Assembly (NCBI GenBank): GCA_036508635.1
Contig: DATCGY010000196.1
Span: forward strand, 1-17,008
DNA length: 17,008 bases
Direction of reading: 5' to 3'
From: FEN-727 sp036508635
GTDB taxonomy: Bacteria; Actinomycetota; Geothermincolia; Fen-727; Anoxymicrobiaceae
Below the pieces are notes generated by a model. The model saw nothing but the letters and a program-made list of their open reading frames with translations. It ran no database searches and was not told where the DNA came from. This document shows positions 1 to 7,287 of this stretch, piece by piece; within the stretch, counting starts at the first letter, position 1; every line of letters begins with the position of its first letter. Both the position numbers and the translations under genes were made by a program.

Positions 1-33
1 CCATTCCGCGACCCTGCCCCAGAAACCGGGCAT
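1..33 (-). CDS. sepF: Start of a SepF-like cell-division protein (partial, first 11 codons)
   Basis: Only the first eleven codons are inside the window, reading MPGFWGRVAEW from an ATG at 33. They are preceded by a full-strength Shine-Dalgarno sequence. The short, aromatic and basic amphipathic start resembles the membrane-binding helix at the N-terminus of SepF, the FtsZ-anchoring division protein. The gene directly upstream is yggS, and pgeF-yggS-sepF is a well-known order in Gram-positive bacteria. The identification rests on this position and eleven residues, so another small protein following yggS cannot be excluded. The gene is probably co-transcribed with yggS, whose TAG stop lies 17 nt before this start. 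Confidence 0.5.
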   Translation of the reverse strand, partial: MPGFWGRVAEW

Positions 34-40
34 CTAAACG

Positions 41-48
41 ACCTCCTT
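41..48 (-). promoter_or_regulatory. Strong ribosome-binding site of the sepF-like gene
   Basis: On the minus strand these bases read AAGGAGGT, an essentially perfect match to the anti-Shine-Dalgarno complement, ending 7 nt before the ATG at 33. It is the strongest ribosome-binding site I see in the window. It is the main evidence that a real gene begins at position 33, since only eleven codons are visible. A strong site would fit a division protein needed in quantity. Confidence 0.8.
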
Positions 49-50
49 AA

Positions 51-749
51 CTAACCTGTCTTCGCTCGCGGACCGAAAAGGGCGGTCCCTACGCGGACGC
101 ACGTCGAGCCTTCCTCCACAGCGACCTCGTAGTCGTTGGTCATTCCCATCGACAGAACTTCGCAAACGAAGCCACCATCCTCCCCACCCAACTCGCGTCC
201 CAACTCCGCGAGCCGCCTGAAGACCCATCTGACTTCCTCGGGGTCTTCGGCCATAGGCGCAATCGTCGACAGGCCCCTGATCCTCACGTTCCGCAACCGG
301 TCTGATTCTTCCAGTGCGCCTCGAAGCTCCCCGGGTTCAAAGCCCGACTTTGCTTCTTCGCCGGCCACGTTCACTTGAAGCAGGACCGATTGAATTATCC
401 CACATTGCCGTGCGCGCTCATCGATCTCACTCGCCAGCCTGACGCTATCCAGCGAATGGACGAGTTCCACCGAGCCCACAACCTGCTTCACTTTATTCCT
501 CTGGAGATGCCCGATAAAGTGCCATTTCACCGGTTGTAAGACCCGAGGGATCTTCTCCAGCAACTCCTGCACCCGGTTCTCTCCAGCAATCTTCACCCCA
601 CAGGATACAGCCGCATCAACCTCCTCGGGGCTCCTGTTCTTTGTCGCAGCGAGAAGATCGACTTCACCCGGACTCCTTCCGGCACGCGCAGCCGCACCTT
701 CAATCCTGGACAAAACCTCTTTTACATTTTCTCGAATGTTTTCGTCCAT
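51..749 (-). CDS. yggS: YggS/PROSC family PLP-binding homeostasis protein
   Basis: A 232-residue protein of the YggS/YlmE/PLPBP family. These are single-domain alanine-racemase-like TIM barrels that hold pyridoxal 5'-phosphate and help keep vitamin B6 and amino-acid pools balanced, without a firmly established enzyme activity. The PLP lysine is K37 in LLAATKNRS. Other family blocks follow in order: GENRVQE (about 56-62), WHFIGHLQRNK (about 76-86), VNVAGEEAKSGF, GLSTIAP, and LSMGMTNDYEVA with GSTCVRVGTALFG near the end, which bind the phosphate. Length matches the family. The ATG at 749 gives the standard N-terminus with a GGAAG site upstream; an open frame back to 923 runs into the acylphosphatase gene and is not needed. 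The gap to the acylphosphatase stop is 74 nt. Position next to a sepF-like gene is the usual Gram-positive context. Confidence 0.95.
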   Translation of the reverse strand: MDENIRENVKEVLSRIEGAAARAGRSPGEVDLLAATKNRSPEEVDAAVSCGVKIAGENRVQELLEKIPRVLQPVKWHFIGHLQRNKVKQVVGSVELVHSLDSVRLASEIDERARQCGIIQSVLLQVNVAGEEAKSGFEPGELRGALEESDRLRNVRIRGLSTIAPMAEDPEEVRWVFRRLAELGRELGGEDGGFVCEVLSMGMTNDYEVAVEEGSTCVRVGTALFGPRAKTG

Positions 750-823
750 ATTTTTCGCTTCCGTAAAACGTTTTTCCTTTGAACCGGGAGAGGCATCGAA
801 GGTCTTACGCTCAACTCTATCCC

Positions 824-1099
824 TCATTCGTAACGCACCTGGAACCCCGTTTCTCCAAGAGGCTCCTCCCAGGTAACGTCCACAGACTCCACTTGTGCAG
901 CCGGAGGCCCGGTTCTGCACCACTCGATAGCTTCCCGTATCGACTCTCTATCACCCTCAAAAACGGCCTCGACCGAGCCGTCACGAGCGTTGCGCACCCA
1001 GCCTGAAACACCGATCGAACGGGCTTCACGCTGGGTCTCAGCCCTGTAAAAAACCCCCTGAACCCTTCCAGCCACCCTAACTCTCGCCCTCGCAGTCAA
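824..1099 (-). CDS. acyP: Acylphosphatase
   Basis: A 91-residue acylphosphatase, a small cytoplasmic ferredoxin-like enzyme that hydrolyses acyl phosphates such as acetyl phosphate, carbamoyl phosphate and 1,3-bisphosphoglycerate. The catalytic arginine is R19 in GRVQGVFYR, and the catalytic asparagine is N37 in GWVRNARDGSVEAVFEG. Both signatures are intact and the length is normal. The start codon appears to be TTG at 1099. The next in-frame candidate (GTG, residue 9) would remove the first beta strand that precedes GRVQG, so TTG is preferred. The region before it is a run of ten G followed by ATTT, which must serve as the ribosome-binding site. The gene lies 18 nt after pgeF and is probably in the same transcript. 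Its place between pgeF and yggS is unusual. Confidence 0.93.
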   Translation of the reverse strand: MTARARVRVAGRVQGVFYRAETQREARSIGVSGWVRNARDGSVEAVFEGDRESIREAIEWCRTGPPAAQVESVDVTWEEPLGETGFQVRYE

Positions 1100-1103
1100 A
1101 AAT

Positions 1104-1113
1104 CCCCCCCCCC
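1104..1113 (-). repeat. Ten-G homopolymer tract serving as RBS of the acylphosphatase gene
   Basis: The + strand has ten consecutive C, so the minus-strand transcript has ten G, in the 18-nt gap between the pgeF stop (1118) and the acylphosphatase TTG start (1099). The tract ends 4 nt before the start codon and is the only purine-rich element available as a Shine-Dalgarno. Tracts of this length are prone to slipped-strand change. A length change here would not shift any reading frame but could alter the mRNA spacing or strength of the ribosome-binding site. Homopolymer length can also be wrong in assembled sequence. Confidence 0.7.
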
Positions 1114-1117
1114 GGGC

Positions 1118-1918
1118 TCAATCAATGATCGCAGCGAGGCATCCCTGTCGTCCGCACACGCCCCCCGCCGCTCTGAATGAAAAATACCCTTCGTTGCAAG
1201 CAGTGCATATCCCCGCACTGTGGATATTCTTCATTGATACCCCGACACCCGCAAGCTGGATACGGCACGCGGCGTCAAGGTCGATCCGCTCTTTCTTTCC
1301 CTCTTCTCTTAGCAATACGCTATCGCCGAAAGTCCGCGAGAACTTTCCGGCAAAAGCCGGATCCGCCTCCATGCAGCAAGCACCGATGTGAGGGCCGATG
1401 AAGGCAGTAGCCTCCGCCGCGGAACACCCAGCTATGGAAGCTACCTTCCGGACGGCGACGGGAACCACGCCGGCCATGACTCCACGCCACCCCGCGTGGA
1501 CGACCGCGACGACCGGACCGGGAGCGACCATCGCGACGGGGACGCAGTCCGCCGTCAGCACTGCGAGCGCCACGCCGGGGATGTCAGTGACGAGCCCGTC
1601 CGTCCGCGGAATGCCCGATTCGTGGTCCTGGCTTCCTCGCCCGATCTCGAGAGGCCCTACAGTCGCGATCACGCGCCCGTGGACTTGCCTTCCCACCACC
1701 CACCGGGTGGTGGGGACGCCTACGGCGGACTGTACAATGCTCCTGTTCGCCTCGACCGCGTTCCGATCGTCACCAACATTGAAAGAAAGGTTGAGGCTTG
1801 AGAAAACGTCCTTGCTCGCGCCGCCGGCCCTGCCGGTAAACGCGACCAGAACACCCGTATCGAGTAATTCTGGAACCACAAGCAGGCCAAGCCCGTTCTT
1901 TTGAATGAGCTGAAGCAT
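1118..1918 (-). CDS. pgeF: Laccase-domain purine nucleoside phosphorylase / peptidoglycan editing factor
   Basis: A 266-residue YfiH/YlmD family protein, annotated in databases as multicopper polyphenol oxidase, peptidoglycan editing factor PgeF or zinc-dependent purine nucleoside phosphorylase/adenosine deaminase. The zinc ligands of the family are present: H80 in GRQVHG, C125 in LTADCVPV and H141 in VVHAGWRG. The IGPHIGACCMEAD block (about 174-186) and a late CTACNEGYFSFR block are also clear. The usual SYRR near the C-terminus reads SFRA here, and the C-terminal third is rich in cysteine (C238, C241, C256, C260). The ATG at 1918 lies 5 nt after the corC-like stop, so the two are translationally coupled. 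pgeF followed by yggS and sepF is a common Gram-positive order near ftsZ. Which of the proposed activities applies here cannot be decided from sequence. Confidence 0.93.
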   Translation of the reverse strand: MLQLIQKNGLGLLVVPELLDTGVLVAFTGRAGGASKDVFSSLNLSFNVGDDRNAVEANRSIVQSAVGVPTTRWVVGRQVHGRVIATVGPLEIGRGSQDHESGIPRTDGLVTDIPGVALAVLTADCVPVAMVAPGPVVAVVHAGWRGVMAGVVPVAVRKVASIAGCSAAEATAFIGPHIGACCMEADPAFAGKFSRTFGDSVLLREEGKKERIDLDAACRIQLAGVGVSMKNIHSAGICTACNEGYFSFRAAGGVCGRQGCLAAIID

Positions 1919-1923
1919 CGCCC

Positions 1924-3210
1924 TTACTCGCCGTCTTGTGCGGTTTTCGACTCTAGCAGCTGGAGGATGACTTTCGTTATCCTGTTGCTCCGAAGCTTTT
2001 CGACCCTGATCGAGATACCGTTATAGTCGAATTTCTCACCGGTTGCCGGCAGGTGCCCGAGCACCTTGAGCACCAGGCCGCCGACGGAGTCCACGTCGGA
2101 GGCGCCAGGAATATCGACCTGCAATATCTCGGAGAGATCCTCCAGGTTCATCCGGGCATCCACCCTGTAGTGCCTCTCATCTATCTTCTCGACGAGGCTG
2201 ACCTCCCTGTCGTACTCGTCGAAAATCTCCCCCACTATCTCTTCGAGAAGGTCCTCGATGGTAACGAGCCCTACCACGGTGCCGTACTCGTCCACGACGA
2301 TGGACATATGGACCTTTCTCTTCTTCAGGTCCTTGAGAAGCTCGCTCAAGACTTGTGTCTCGGGGATTATTATCGCTTTTCGGAGGATCTCACTGATCGG
2401 ATGATCCAGTTTTCCCTCCTGGAGGTGCGCCATCAGGTCTTTCGCGTACAGCACGCCCACGATGTTATCAAGCTCCCCCATGTAGACGGGTATGCGCGAG
2501 TATCCATACTCCATCACAGTGATGAGGGCGTCCTGCATGCTGGTCTCAGACCTCAAGGCGACCATGTCAGGCCGGGGGACCATGACCTCCCGGACCAGGG
2601 TGTCGGAGAATTCGAAGACGGAGTGTATCATCTCCTTCTCTTCTTCCTCGATGACGTCCTGTTCCTCCGCCGCGCTGACTAGCGCTTTTATCTCGCCCTC
2701 CTCGGTTATTATGCCCTCGTTCAGATCTATCTTGTGCCCGATAAACATGAGCAATCCCCTGGCAATCCATTCCAACAGCCAGGTGAGCGGGCTGAATATT
2801 CGACTGAGAAGAGTAACCGGTCTCGTCACCCGCAACGCTATTCCCTCAGAGTTGTGGCTTGCCGCGGCCTTTGGGACCAGCTCGCCGAATATAAACATCA
2901 GTGCGGTTATGATGATAGTGCCAATAGCGACGCCGAGTCCGCTGTTGTGCGTGATCCTTATCGTAAGCCATGTCGCGAGTGATGCCGCCGTCAACTGCAC
3001 CGCGAGGCCCAGCAGCAGAACCGTAGGATAGAAGAAGTCCGGTTTTTCTATAAGCTTCTCGAGCTTGTCGGCTTTCTTGACCCTCTTCTCGACGAGATAC
3101 CGGACGCGGATGCGGCTGACCCTCATCAACGCGGTCTCGCAAGCAGCGAAATATGCAGCAAGCGCGATGAGCGCCACCAAGGCCAAAAATCCAAAAACGT
3201 TTGCTGTCAA
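1924..3210 (-). CDS. CNNM/CorC-HlyC family membrane protein with CBS pair
   Basis: A 428-residue inner-membrane protein with three parts. The N-terminal CNNM (DUF21) domain, about residues 1-165, has hydrophobic segments near 4-23, 60-84, 92-110 and 131-156, and the ACETAL motif near 23-28. A CBS pair, about 205-330, starts with VMVPRPDM and includes the VVDEYGTVVGLVTIEDLLEEIVGEI stretch that binds nucleotide in relatives. A CorC/HlyC C-terminal domain occupies about 340-420. Relatives act in Mg2+ or Co2+ transport or resistance; substrate cannot be read from sequence. The start is TTG at 3210, 17 nt after the ybeY stop, with GGGAG six bases upstream, and no other start preserves the first membrane helix. 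phoH-ybeY-corC is a standard actinobacterial arrangement; in many genomes era follows, but here pgeF does. Confidence 0.92.
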   Translation of the reverse strand: MTANVFGFLALVALIALAAYFAACETALMRVSRIRVRYLVEKRVKKADKLEKLIEKPDFFYPTVLLLGLAVQLTAASLATWLTIRITHNSGLGVAIGTIIITALMFIFGELVPKAAASHNSEGIALRVTRPVTLLSRIFSPLTWLLEWIARGLLMFIGHKIDLNEGIITEEGEIKALVSAAEEQDVIEEEEKEMIHSVFEFSDTLVREVMVPRPDMVALRSETSMQDALITVMEYGYSRIPVYMGELDNIVGVLYAKDLMAHLQEGKLDHPISEILRKAIIIPETQVLSELLKDLKKRKVHMSIVVDEYGTVVGLVTIEDLLEEIVGEIFDEYDREVSLVEKIDERHYRVDARMNLEDLSEILQVDIPGASDVDSVGGLVLKVLGHLPATGEKFDYNGISIRVEKLRSNRITKVILQLLESKTAQDGE

Positions 3211-3227
3211 GACAGGCTCCCTATCGT

Positions 3228-3689
3228 TTACTCTATTATACTTCGACCGACCATCCGACGTTCAGCGGCTGCCATCTCCGCCGCCCGTTCGTTCGTGTCA
3301 TGGTCGTAACCCGCGAGGTGGAGCAGGCCGTGCGCTGCCAGGAGCACCATCTCTTCTGGAAGTGTCTCTCCTCTTTCAGCAGCCTGTCCCCTGGCTACCG
3401 GCACGCAAATCACGATGTCTCCAAGAGTTTCGGCAGAGCGCAAGTCACCGTGCCTGAGCTGGTCAATCTCTTCCGTGGATAGTTGAGGGAATGATATGAC
3501 GTCAGTCGGACCCTCGCGGTGCAGATAGGTGGCGTTGAGGCGCTCTATCTCTCGCTCGCAGACCAACAGGACCGACACTTCCAGGTCGAGTCCGGGGTAC
3601 AACCCTGACAGCATGCGCTTAAGGGCGCGTTTGAGCCGGCGCGTATGGCGAACCGAAAGCTGGTCCTCAGACCGTATTCTTACGACCAT
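3228..3689 (-). CDS. ybeY: Endoribonuclease YbeY (16S rRNA maturation / ribosome quality control)
   Basis: A 153-residue YbeY metalloprotein, required in many bacteria for 16S rRNA 3'-end maturation and removal of defective ribosomes. The zinc site motif HGLLHLAGYDHD is complete with H120, H124 and H130, and the family block PTDVISFP lies at about 61-68. The length is typical. The ATG at 3689 is chosen; an in-frame TTG at 3707 would add six residues, and the purine-rich AGAAGAGGA just before the ATG is close for a ribosome-binding site, so the TTG is not fully excluded. The gene overlaps the end of pgpH by 23 nt, so its translation is probably coupled to pgpH. It lies in the classic phoH-pgpH-ybeY group, where PhoH-type ATPase and YbeY are believed to act together on RNA. 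Confidence 0.95.
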   Translation of the reverse strand: MVVRIRSEDQLSVRHTRRLKRALKRMLSGLYPGLDLEVSVLLVCEREIERLNATYLHREGPTDVISFPQLSTEEIDQLRHGDLRSAETLGDIVICVPVARGQAAERGETLPEEMVLLAAHGLLHLAGYDHDTNERAAEMAAAERRMVGRSIIE

Positions 3690-5793
3690 TCCTCTTCTCG
3701 ATTGCAAGCGGCGCAGGGTAGTCGACCCTTGGGTGATAAGCGGCTATGAGCATCCTGGCGAATACTTTCTTGATCTTTACGATGTCGCTGAAGGTGAGAT
3801 CACACTCGTCGAGCTGCCCATCCTCGAGCTTCGAGTTTACTACACGCTCGACCGTCTGTCCGATCAGCGCGGCGGACGGTTTCTGCTGTGCCCGGGCGGC
3901 GGCTTCGACGGAGTCGGCAAGCATTAGTATCCCCGATGTCCGGCGACGAGGCTTCTCGAAGTGATAGCGGAAGCGGTTCTCGTCAACCGGCTCTCCGTCT
4001 GCTTCCTCGAGAGCCTTTTCATAAAAATACCTGACGAGGCTTGTCCCGTGGTGTTGCCTGACGATATCGACCAGGTCCGGTGGGATATGGTTCTCCTCAA
4101 GCATCTCGACTCCATCCCTGATGTGGGAGGTGATGATTATAGCGCTGAGATTTGGCCGTATGTTCGAGTGCAGGCTGGCACCTTCCGGCTGGTTCTCAAT
4201 GAAGAACTGGGGCCGGAGCATCTTTCCCACATCGTGATAATAAGCGCTGACCCTTGCCAGCATCTGGTCGCTGCCGATCTCGTTCGCCGCGGCCTCCGCC
4301 AGGTTCGCGACCATGATGCTGTGCGAGTATGTCCCCGGCGCCTTGAGCGAAAGCTCCTTGAGGAGTTTTTGGTCAGGCGAAGCGAGCTCGAGCAACCACG
4401 TGTTTGTCGTGACCCTGAACGTCGTCTCCAAGAACGGGAGCGTTCCGAGCGTGATAATAGTACAGACCGCGCCGTTCAGGAGGCCAGCCCCGGTGTTTGC
4501 CAGGAGACCCTGGTTCAGGCCGGTGATGGCGGATGCGCCGAAAGCAACGAGTGCTACCCAGAAAGCGGTGTAAAGGCCTGCGCGGCGTAGCTCGTGCCTC
4601 GTGGAGAACCTGGTGACGATCAACACCGGGAGAAAGGCTCCGAGCAGCGCGAAAGCGACCAGCGAGAAGTTACCGGCGGTCACTATCCCGGTTATCAGCG
4701 CGCATGCAACCGCAAGTACGATCGCCACCCCCGGGTCAAACAGGATGGCGGCCATCATGGTCACGGCGGCCGCCGGCATCAGGTAACCCCAGAAAGGCGA
4801 CCAGCTCCTGGATGCGACAGTGAGGACCTTGGCTACGACAGTGTACGCGATGACCATGCTTCCCATTAGTGTGAGCAGCCCCGGGCTGTCCCAGTACACG
4901 CGGTTGTACCTGGCAAGGAACATCCCGAGGGTAGCGAACAGGAGGATGGCGAAGATGGCGGTATACAGGACGTTCACGGGGTTGAGCGTAGACCTGGTAA
5001 AGCCAAGGCTCTTAAGTAGCTCGACCTCGTCTTTAGTAACCACCTCACCTTTGCTGACAACGACCTCGCCCTGCAACCTGGTGGTGATGACCTCCTTCAC
5101 CCCGTCACGGGCGGCCTGCTTTCTGCGCTCCGTCTCCAGCTTGTCAAACTGGGTGTTCGGAATAACATATGCGGCCGTTATCGCGGCGGTAATGCCCTGG
5201 ACGACCGCGTCCGTCAAAGGCTCGACTGCAAGGTTTTTGGCCTTTTCGCGGGCTTTGGCGAGCACGTCGGGAGTTATCACGCCGTCCATCACGACAGCCG
5301 CAATATGCTTGGCGCCTGCCTGTACGGATGCCCGCTGGTCAGGTGTCAGCGAAAGCAACGCGACGATCTCGGATGCGGGTAGCGTGGTCTTCGTCCTGTT
5401 GATGATCTCCGCGGCTTTCTGGTCGGGGGGCAATGCCACGGCTTCCACCTCACCGACCGCCTTGAAGAAATCAGAGATATTATTCTGGGCCCTGTCTGAG
5501 GCCTGCTTGTTGGTGATATAGACGTTCTCGATGGTGGCTGCCGCCGCGTCTCGCTGCTCGGCCGTCCTTGCCTTGTCGATATACTGGACGGTCTTCGGCG
5601 CGATTATGGTCCTGGGACTGGGCTTTCCGGTTTCGACCAGGTAACCGAAAGGTGCTATTCCCACCGACATGATGACTACGAGAAATACAAAGACATATGC
5701 CGCGACCAGGACCCTCCTCCGTTCGAGGGACATCCTGCGGAATCTTGCCCGAACGTGGTCGAGCATCTCCAGGTATCTTTCGCGGATACTCAT
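3667..5793 (-). CDS. pgpH: Cyclic-di-AMP phosphodiesterase PgpH (YqfF, 7TM-HD family)
   Basis: A 708-residue membrane HD phosphodiesterase that in Listeria and Bacillus hydrolyses c-di-AMP. A first membrane helix (about 27-48) is followed by an extracellular 7TMR-HDED domain (about 50-270), a cluster of membrane segments (about 275-455) and a cytoplasmic HD domain (about 465-690). All metal ligands of the PgpH HD site can be placed: H491 (TYSHSIM), H520-D521 (YYHDVGK), H557 (SHIRDG), H581/H582 (QHHGTS) and D627 (LADSVEAA). The ATG at 5793 starts one base after the phoH stop codon and gives the family length; an upstream open frame to 5916 lies inside phoH and is rejected. It sits between phoH and ybeY as in Bacillus. 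A c-di-AMP hydrolase implies a diadenylate cyclase elsewhere in the genome; none is in this window. Confidence 0.95.
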   Translation of the reverse strand: MSIRERYLEMLDHVRARFRRMSLERRRVLVAAYVFVFLVVIMSVGIAPFGYLVETGKPSPRTIIAPKTVQYIDKARTAEQRDAAAATIENVYITNKQASDRAQNNISDFFKAVGEVEAVALPPDQKAAEIINRTKTTLPASEIVALLSLTPDQRASVQAGAKHIAAVVMDGVITPDVLAKAREKAKNLAVEPLTDAVVQGITAAITAAYVIPNTQFDKLETERRKQAARDGVKEVITTRLQGEVVVSKGEVVTKDEVELLKSLGFTRSTLNPVNVLYTAIFAILLFATLGMFLARYNRVYWDSPGLLTLMGSMVIAYTVVAKVLTVASRSWSPFWGYLMPAAAVTMMAAILFDPGVAIVLAVACALITGIVTAGNFSLVAFALLGAFLPVLIVTRFSTRHELRRAGLYTAFWVALVAFGASAITGLNQGLLANTGAGLLNGAVCTIITLGTLPFLETTFRVTTNTWLLELASPDQKLLKELSLKAPGTYSHSIMVANLAEAAANEIGSDQMLARVSAYYHDVGKMLRPQFFIENQPEGASLHSNIRPNLSAIIITSHIRDGVEMLEENHIPPDLVDIVRQHHGTSLVRYFYEKALEEADGEPVDENRFRYHFEKPRRRTSGILMLADSVEAAARAQQKPSAALIGQTVERVVNSKLEDGQLDECDLTFSDIVKIKKVFARMLIAAYHPRVDYPAPLAIEKRNGRKNTV

Positions 5794-5794
5794 C

Positions 5795-6823
5795 TCAACC
5801 GTCACGCGCCCCCGGCCCACGGCCCTGAGACTCGTAAGCCTTGTACGCCTCGACGATCTGTTGCACGATCTTGTGCCGGACGACGTCCCTCGCATCCAGG
5901 TAAGCGAAAAAGACATCGTCGATCTCTGAGAGTATGTCCCGGACGAGCATCAGCCCGGATGACACCTCCTTGGGAAGGTCTATCTGCGTGACGTCGCCGG
6001 TGATGACCGCCCTGCTCCCGAGCCCCAATCTCGTGAGGAACATCTTCATCTGTTCTGGGCTGGTGTTCTGTGCTTCGTCGAGGATTATGAATGAATCGTT
6101 CAGGGTGCGCCCTCGCATGTAAGCGAGTGGCGCGACCTCGATGGTGCCCTGTTCGATCATGCGACCGAACTTCTCCACGCCCAGCATCTCATAGAGAGCG
6201 TCATAGAGAGGCCTCAGATATGGGTCCACTTTCTGGTAGAGATCTCCGGGCAGGAAGCCGAGTTTTTCGCCGGCCTCGACCGCCGGACGCGTCAGTATGA
6301 GCCGGCCTACCTTTCGATCCATGAGACACTGGACCGCATAGGCCAGCGCGAGATACGTCTTGCCGGTGCCGGCCGGCCCGATGCTGAAGACGATCGTAGA
6401 TTTTCTCATCATCTCGACGTAGCGCTTCTGTCCGAGAGTCTTTGGGCGGATGATCTTACCTGACGCGGTGAGGACAGCCTCCTTGAAGACCTCGGTCGGA
6501 CGGATCTCTTCGCCCTTCTTTATCATGTCGATGGCGATACCGATGTTCTCTGGTGTTATCACCAGGCCTGCCCCGAGAAGCTCGATCAACTCCTCGAAAA
6601 GCCTTGTGCATTCCTCAGTCTCGCCTGGCTCACCGCGTATCCCGATCTCGTTGCCACGCGCTACTATGCGGCAGCCGAACTCCCCTTCGACCATCTTGAG
6701 AAACCGGTCTTCCTGACCAAGAAGTGATACCATCGGCATGCTGTGAGGGACAACAATCTTGACTTCGGCGATCTCGTCCAAGTGGGAAACCCCGTCTGTT
6801 TGAACACGTTGTCGTTCGCTCAC
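5795..6823 (-). CDS. phoH: PhoH-like ATPase (YbeZ type)
   Basis: A 342-residue P-loop ATPase of the PhoH/YbeZ family, cytoplasmic and linked to RNA metabolism with YbeY. The Walker A motif GPAGTGKT is at 149-156 and the Walker B region FIILDEAQN is at about 245-253, with D249 and E250. The N-terminal 90 residues form the small KH-like region of this subfamily, beginning with KIVVP and including GNEIGIRGEP. The start is GTG at 6823, overlapping the yqeY stop as GTGA, which implies coupled translation. No later start would keep the N-terminal domain. The next gene, pgpH, begins one base after its stop. The tail is Gly/Arg-rich (QGRGPGARDG) and probably disordered. Confidence 0.95.
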   Translation of the reverse strand: MSERQRVQTDGVSHLDEIAEVKIVVPHSMPMVSLLGQEDRFLKMVEGEFGCRIVARGNEIGIRGEPGETEECTRLFEELIELLGAGLVITPENIGIAIDMIKKGEEIRPTEVFKEAVLTASGKIIRPKTLGQKRYVEMMRKSTIVFSIGPAGTGKTYLALAYAVQCLMDRKVGRLILTRPAVEAGEKLGFLPGDLYQKVDPYLRPLYDALYEMLGVEKFGRMIEQGTIEVAPLAYMRGRTLNDSFIILDEAQNTSPEQMKMFLTRLGLGSRAVITGDVTQIDLPKEVSSGLMLVRDILSEIDDVFFAYLDARDVVRHKIVQQIVEAYKAYESQGRGPGARDG

Positions 6824-7266
6824 GACTGCAACATCTCGCGGACCATCTGGTTTACTTTTTTGCCGTCCGCCTTCCCCTTTATCTTCGGCATCAGCTTGCC
6901 CATGACCTTACCTAGATCACCAGACGATGTCGCACCTACCTCTTTTATCGTCTCTTCAACGATCGAGCGCACTTCGCCATCGGACATCTGCTCGGGAAGG
7001 TAAGCCTGGATGATCGCGAGTTCCTCGGACTCCTTTGCGACGAGATCCTCGCGGCCACCTCTGCCGAACTCCTCGATGGACTCCTTGCGCTTTCTGGCCT
7101 CACGCGCAACGACAGCAAGGAGCTCTTCTTCCGACAGGTCCCCGCGCTTCGCTATCTCGGCATTCTTGACCTCGGCGAGTATCATTCTCAGGGTCGAGAC
7201 CTTTATCTTTTCGCCGCTCTTCAGGGCCGTCTTGCACTCGCTGTCGATTCTATCTTTGAGTTCCAT
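6820..7266 (-). CDS. yqeY: GatB/YqeY domain-containing protein
   Basis: A 148-residue stand-alone YqeY protein, all helical, homologous to the C-terminal tRNA-binding tail of the GatB subunit of Asp/Glu-tRNA amidotransferase. Its cellular function is not established; tRNA binding is suspected from the GatB relation. Visible family features are the start MELKDRIDSECKTALKSGEK, the TLRMILAEVKNAEI helix, and the C-terminal GKVMGKLMPKIKGKADGK with VNQMVREML. Length is typical. The ATG at 7266 has AAGGAAG about 10 nt upstream and lies 21 nt after the HIT gene. Its stop overlaps the GTG start of phoH by 4 nt. In Bacillus yqeY also lies upstream of phoH, with rpsU before it; rpsU is absent here. Confidence 0.93.
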   Translation of the reverse strand: MELKDRIDSECKTALKSGEKIKVSTLRMILAEVKNAEIAKRGDLSEEELLAVVAREARKRKESIEEFGRGGREDLVAKESEELAIIQAYLPEQMSDGEVRSIVEETIKEVGATSSGDLGKVMGKLMPKIKGKADGKKVNQMVREMLQS

Positions 7267-7287
7267 GTCTCGATCTTCCTTGTGACT

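Noticed and set aside
765..774. Palindrome AAAACGTTTT upstream of yggS
   Set aside because: Only ten bases, AT-rich, with no promoter elements around it; likely chance.
2053..2682. 209-codon + strand open frame antisense to the corC-like gene
   Set aside because: Shadow of the real gene; composition rich in His/Asp/Leu typical of reverse-complement reading, no family resemblance.
3961..4590. 209-codon + strand open frame antisense to pgpH
   Set aside because: Shadow of pgpH; no ribosome-binding site or conserved motif.
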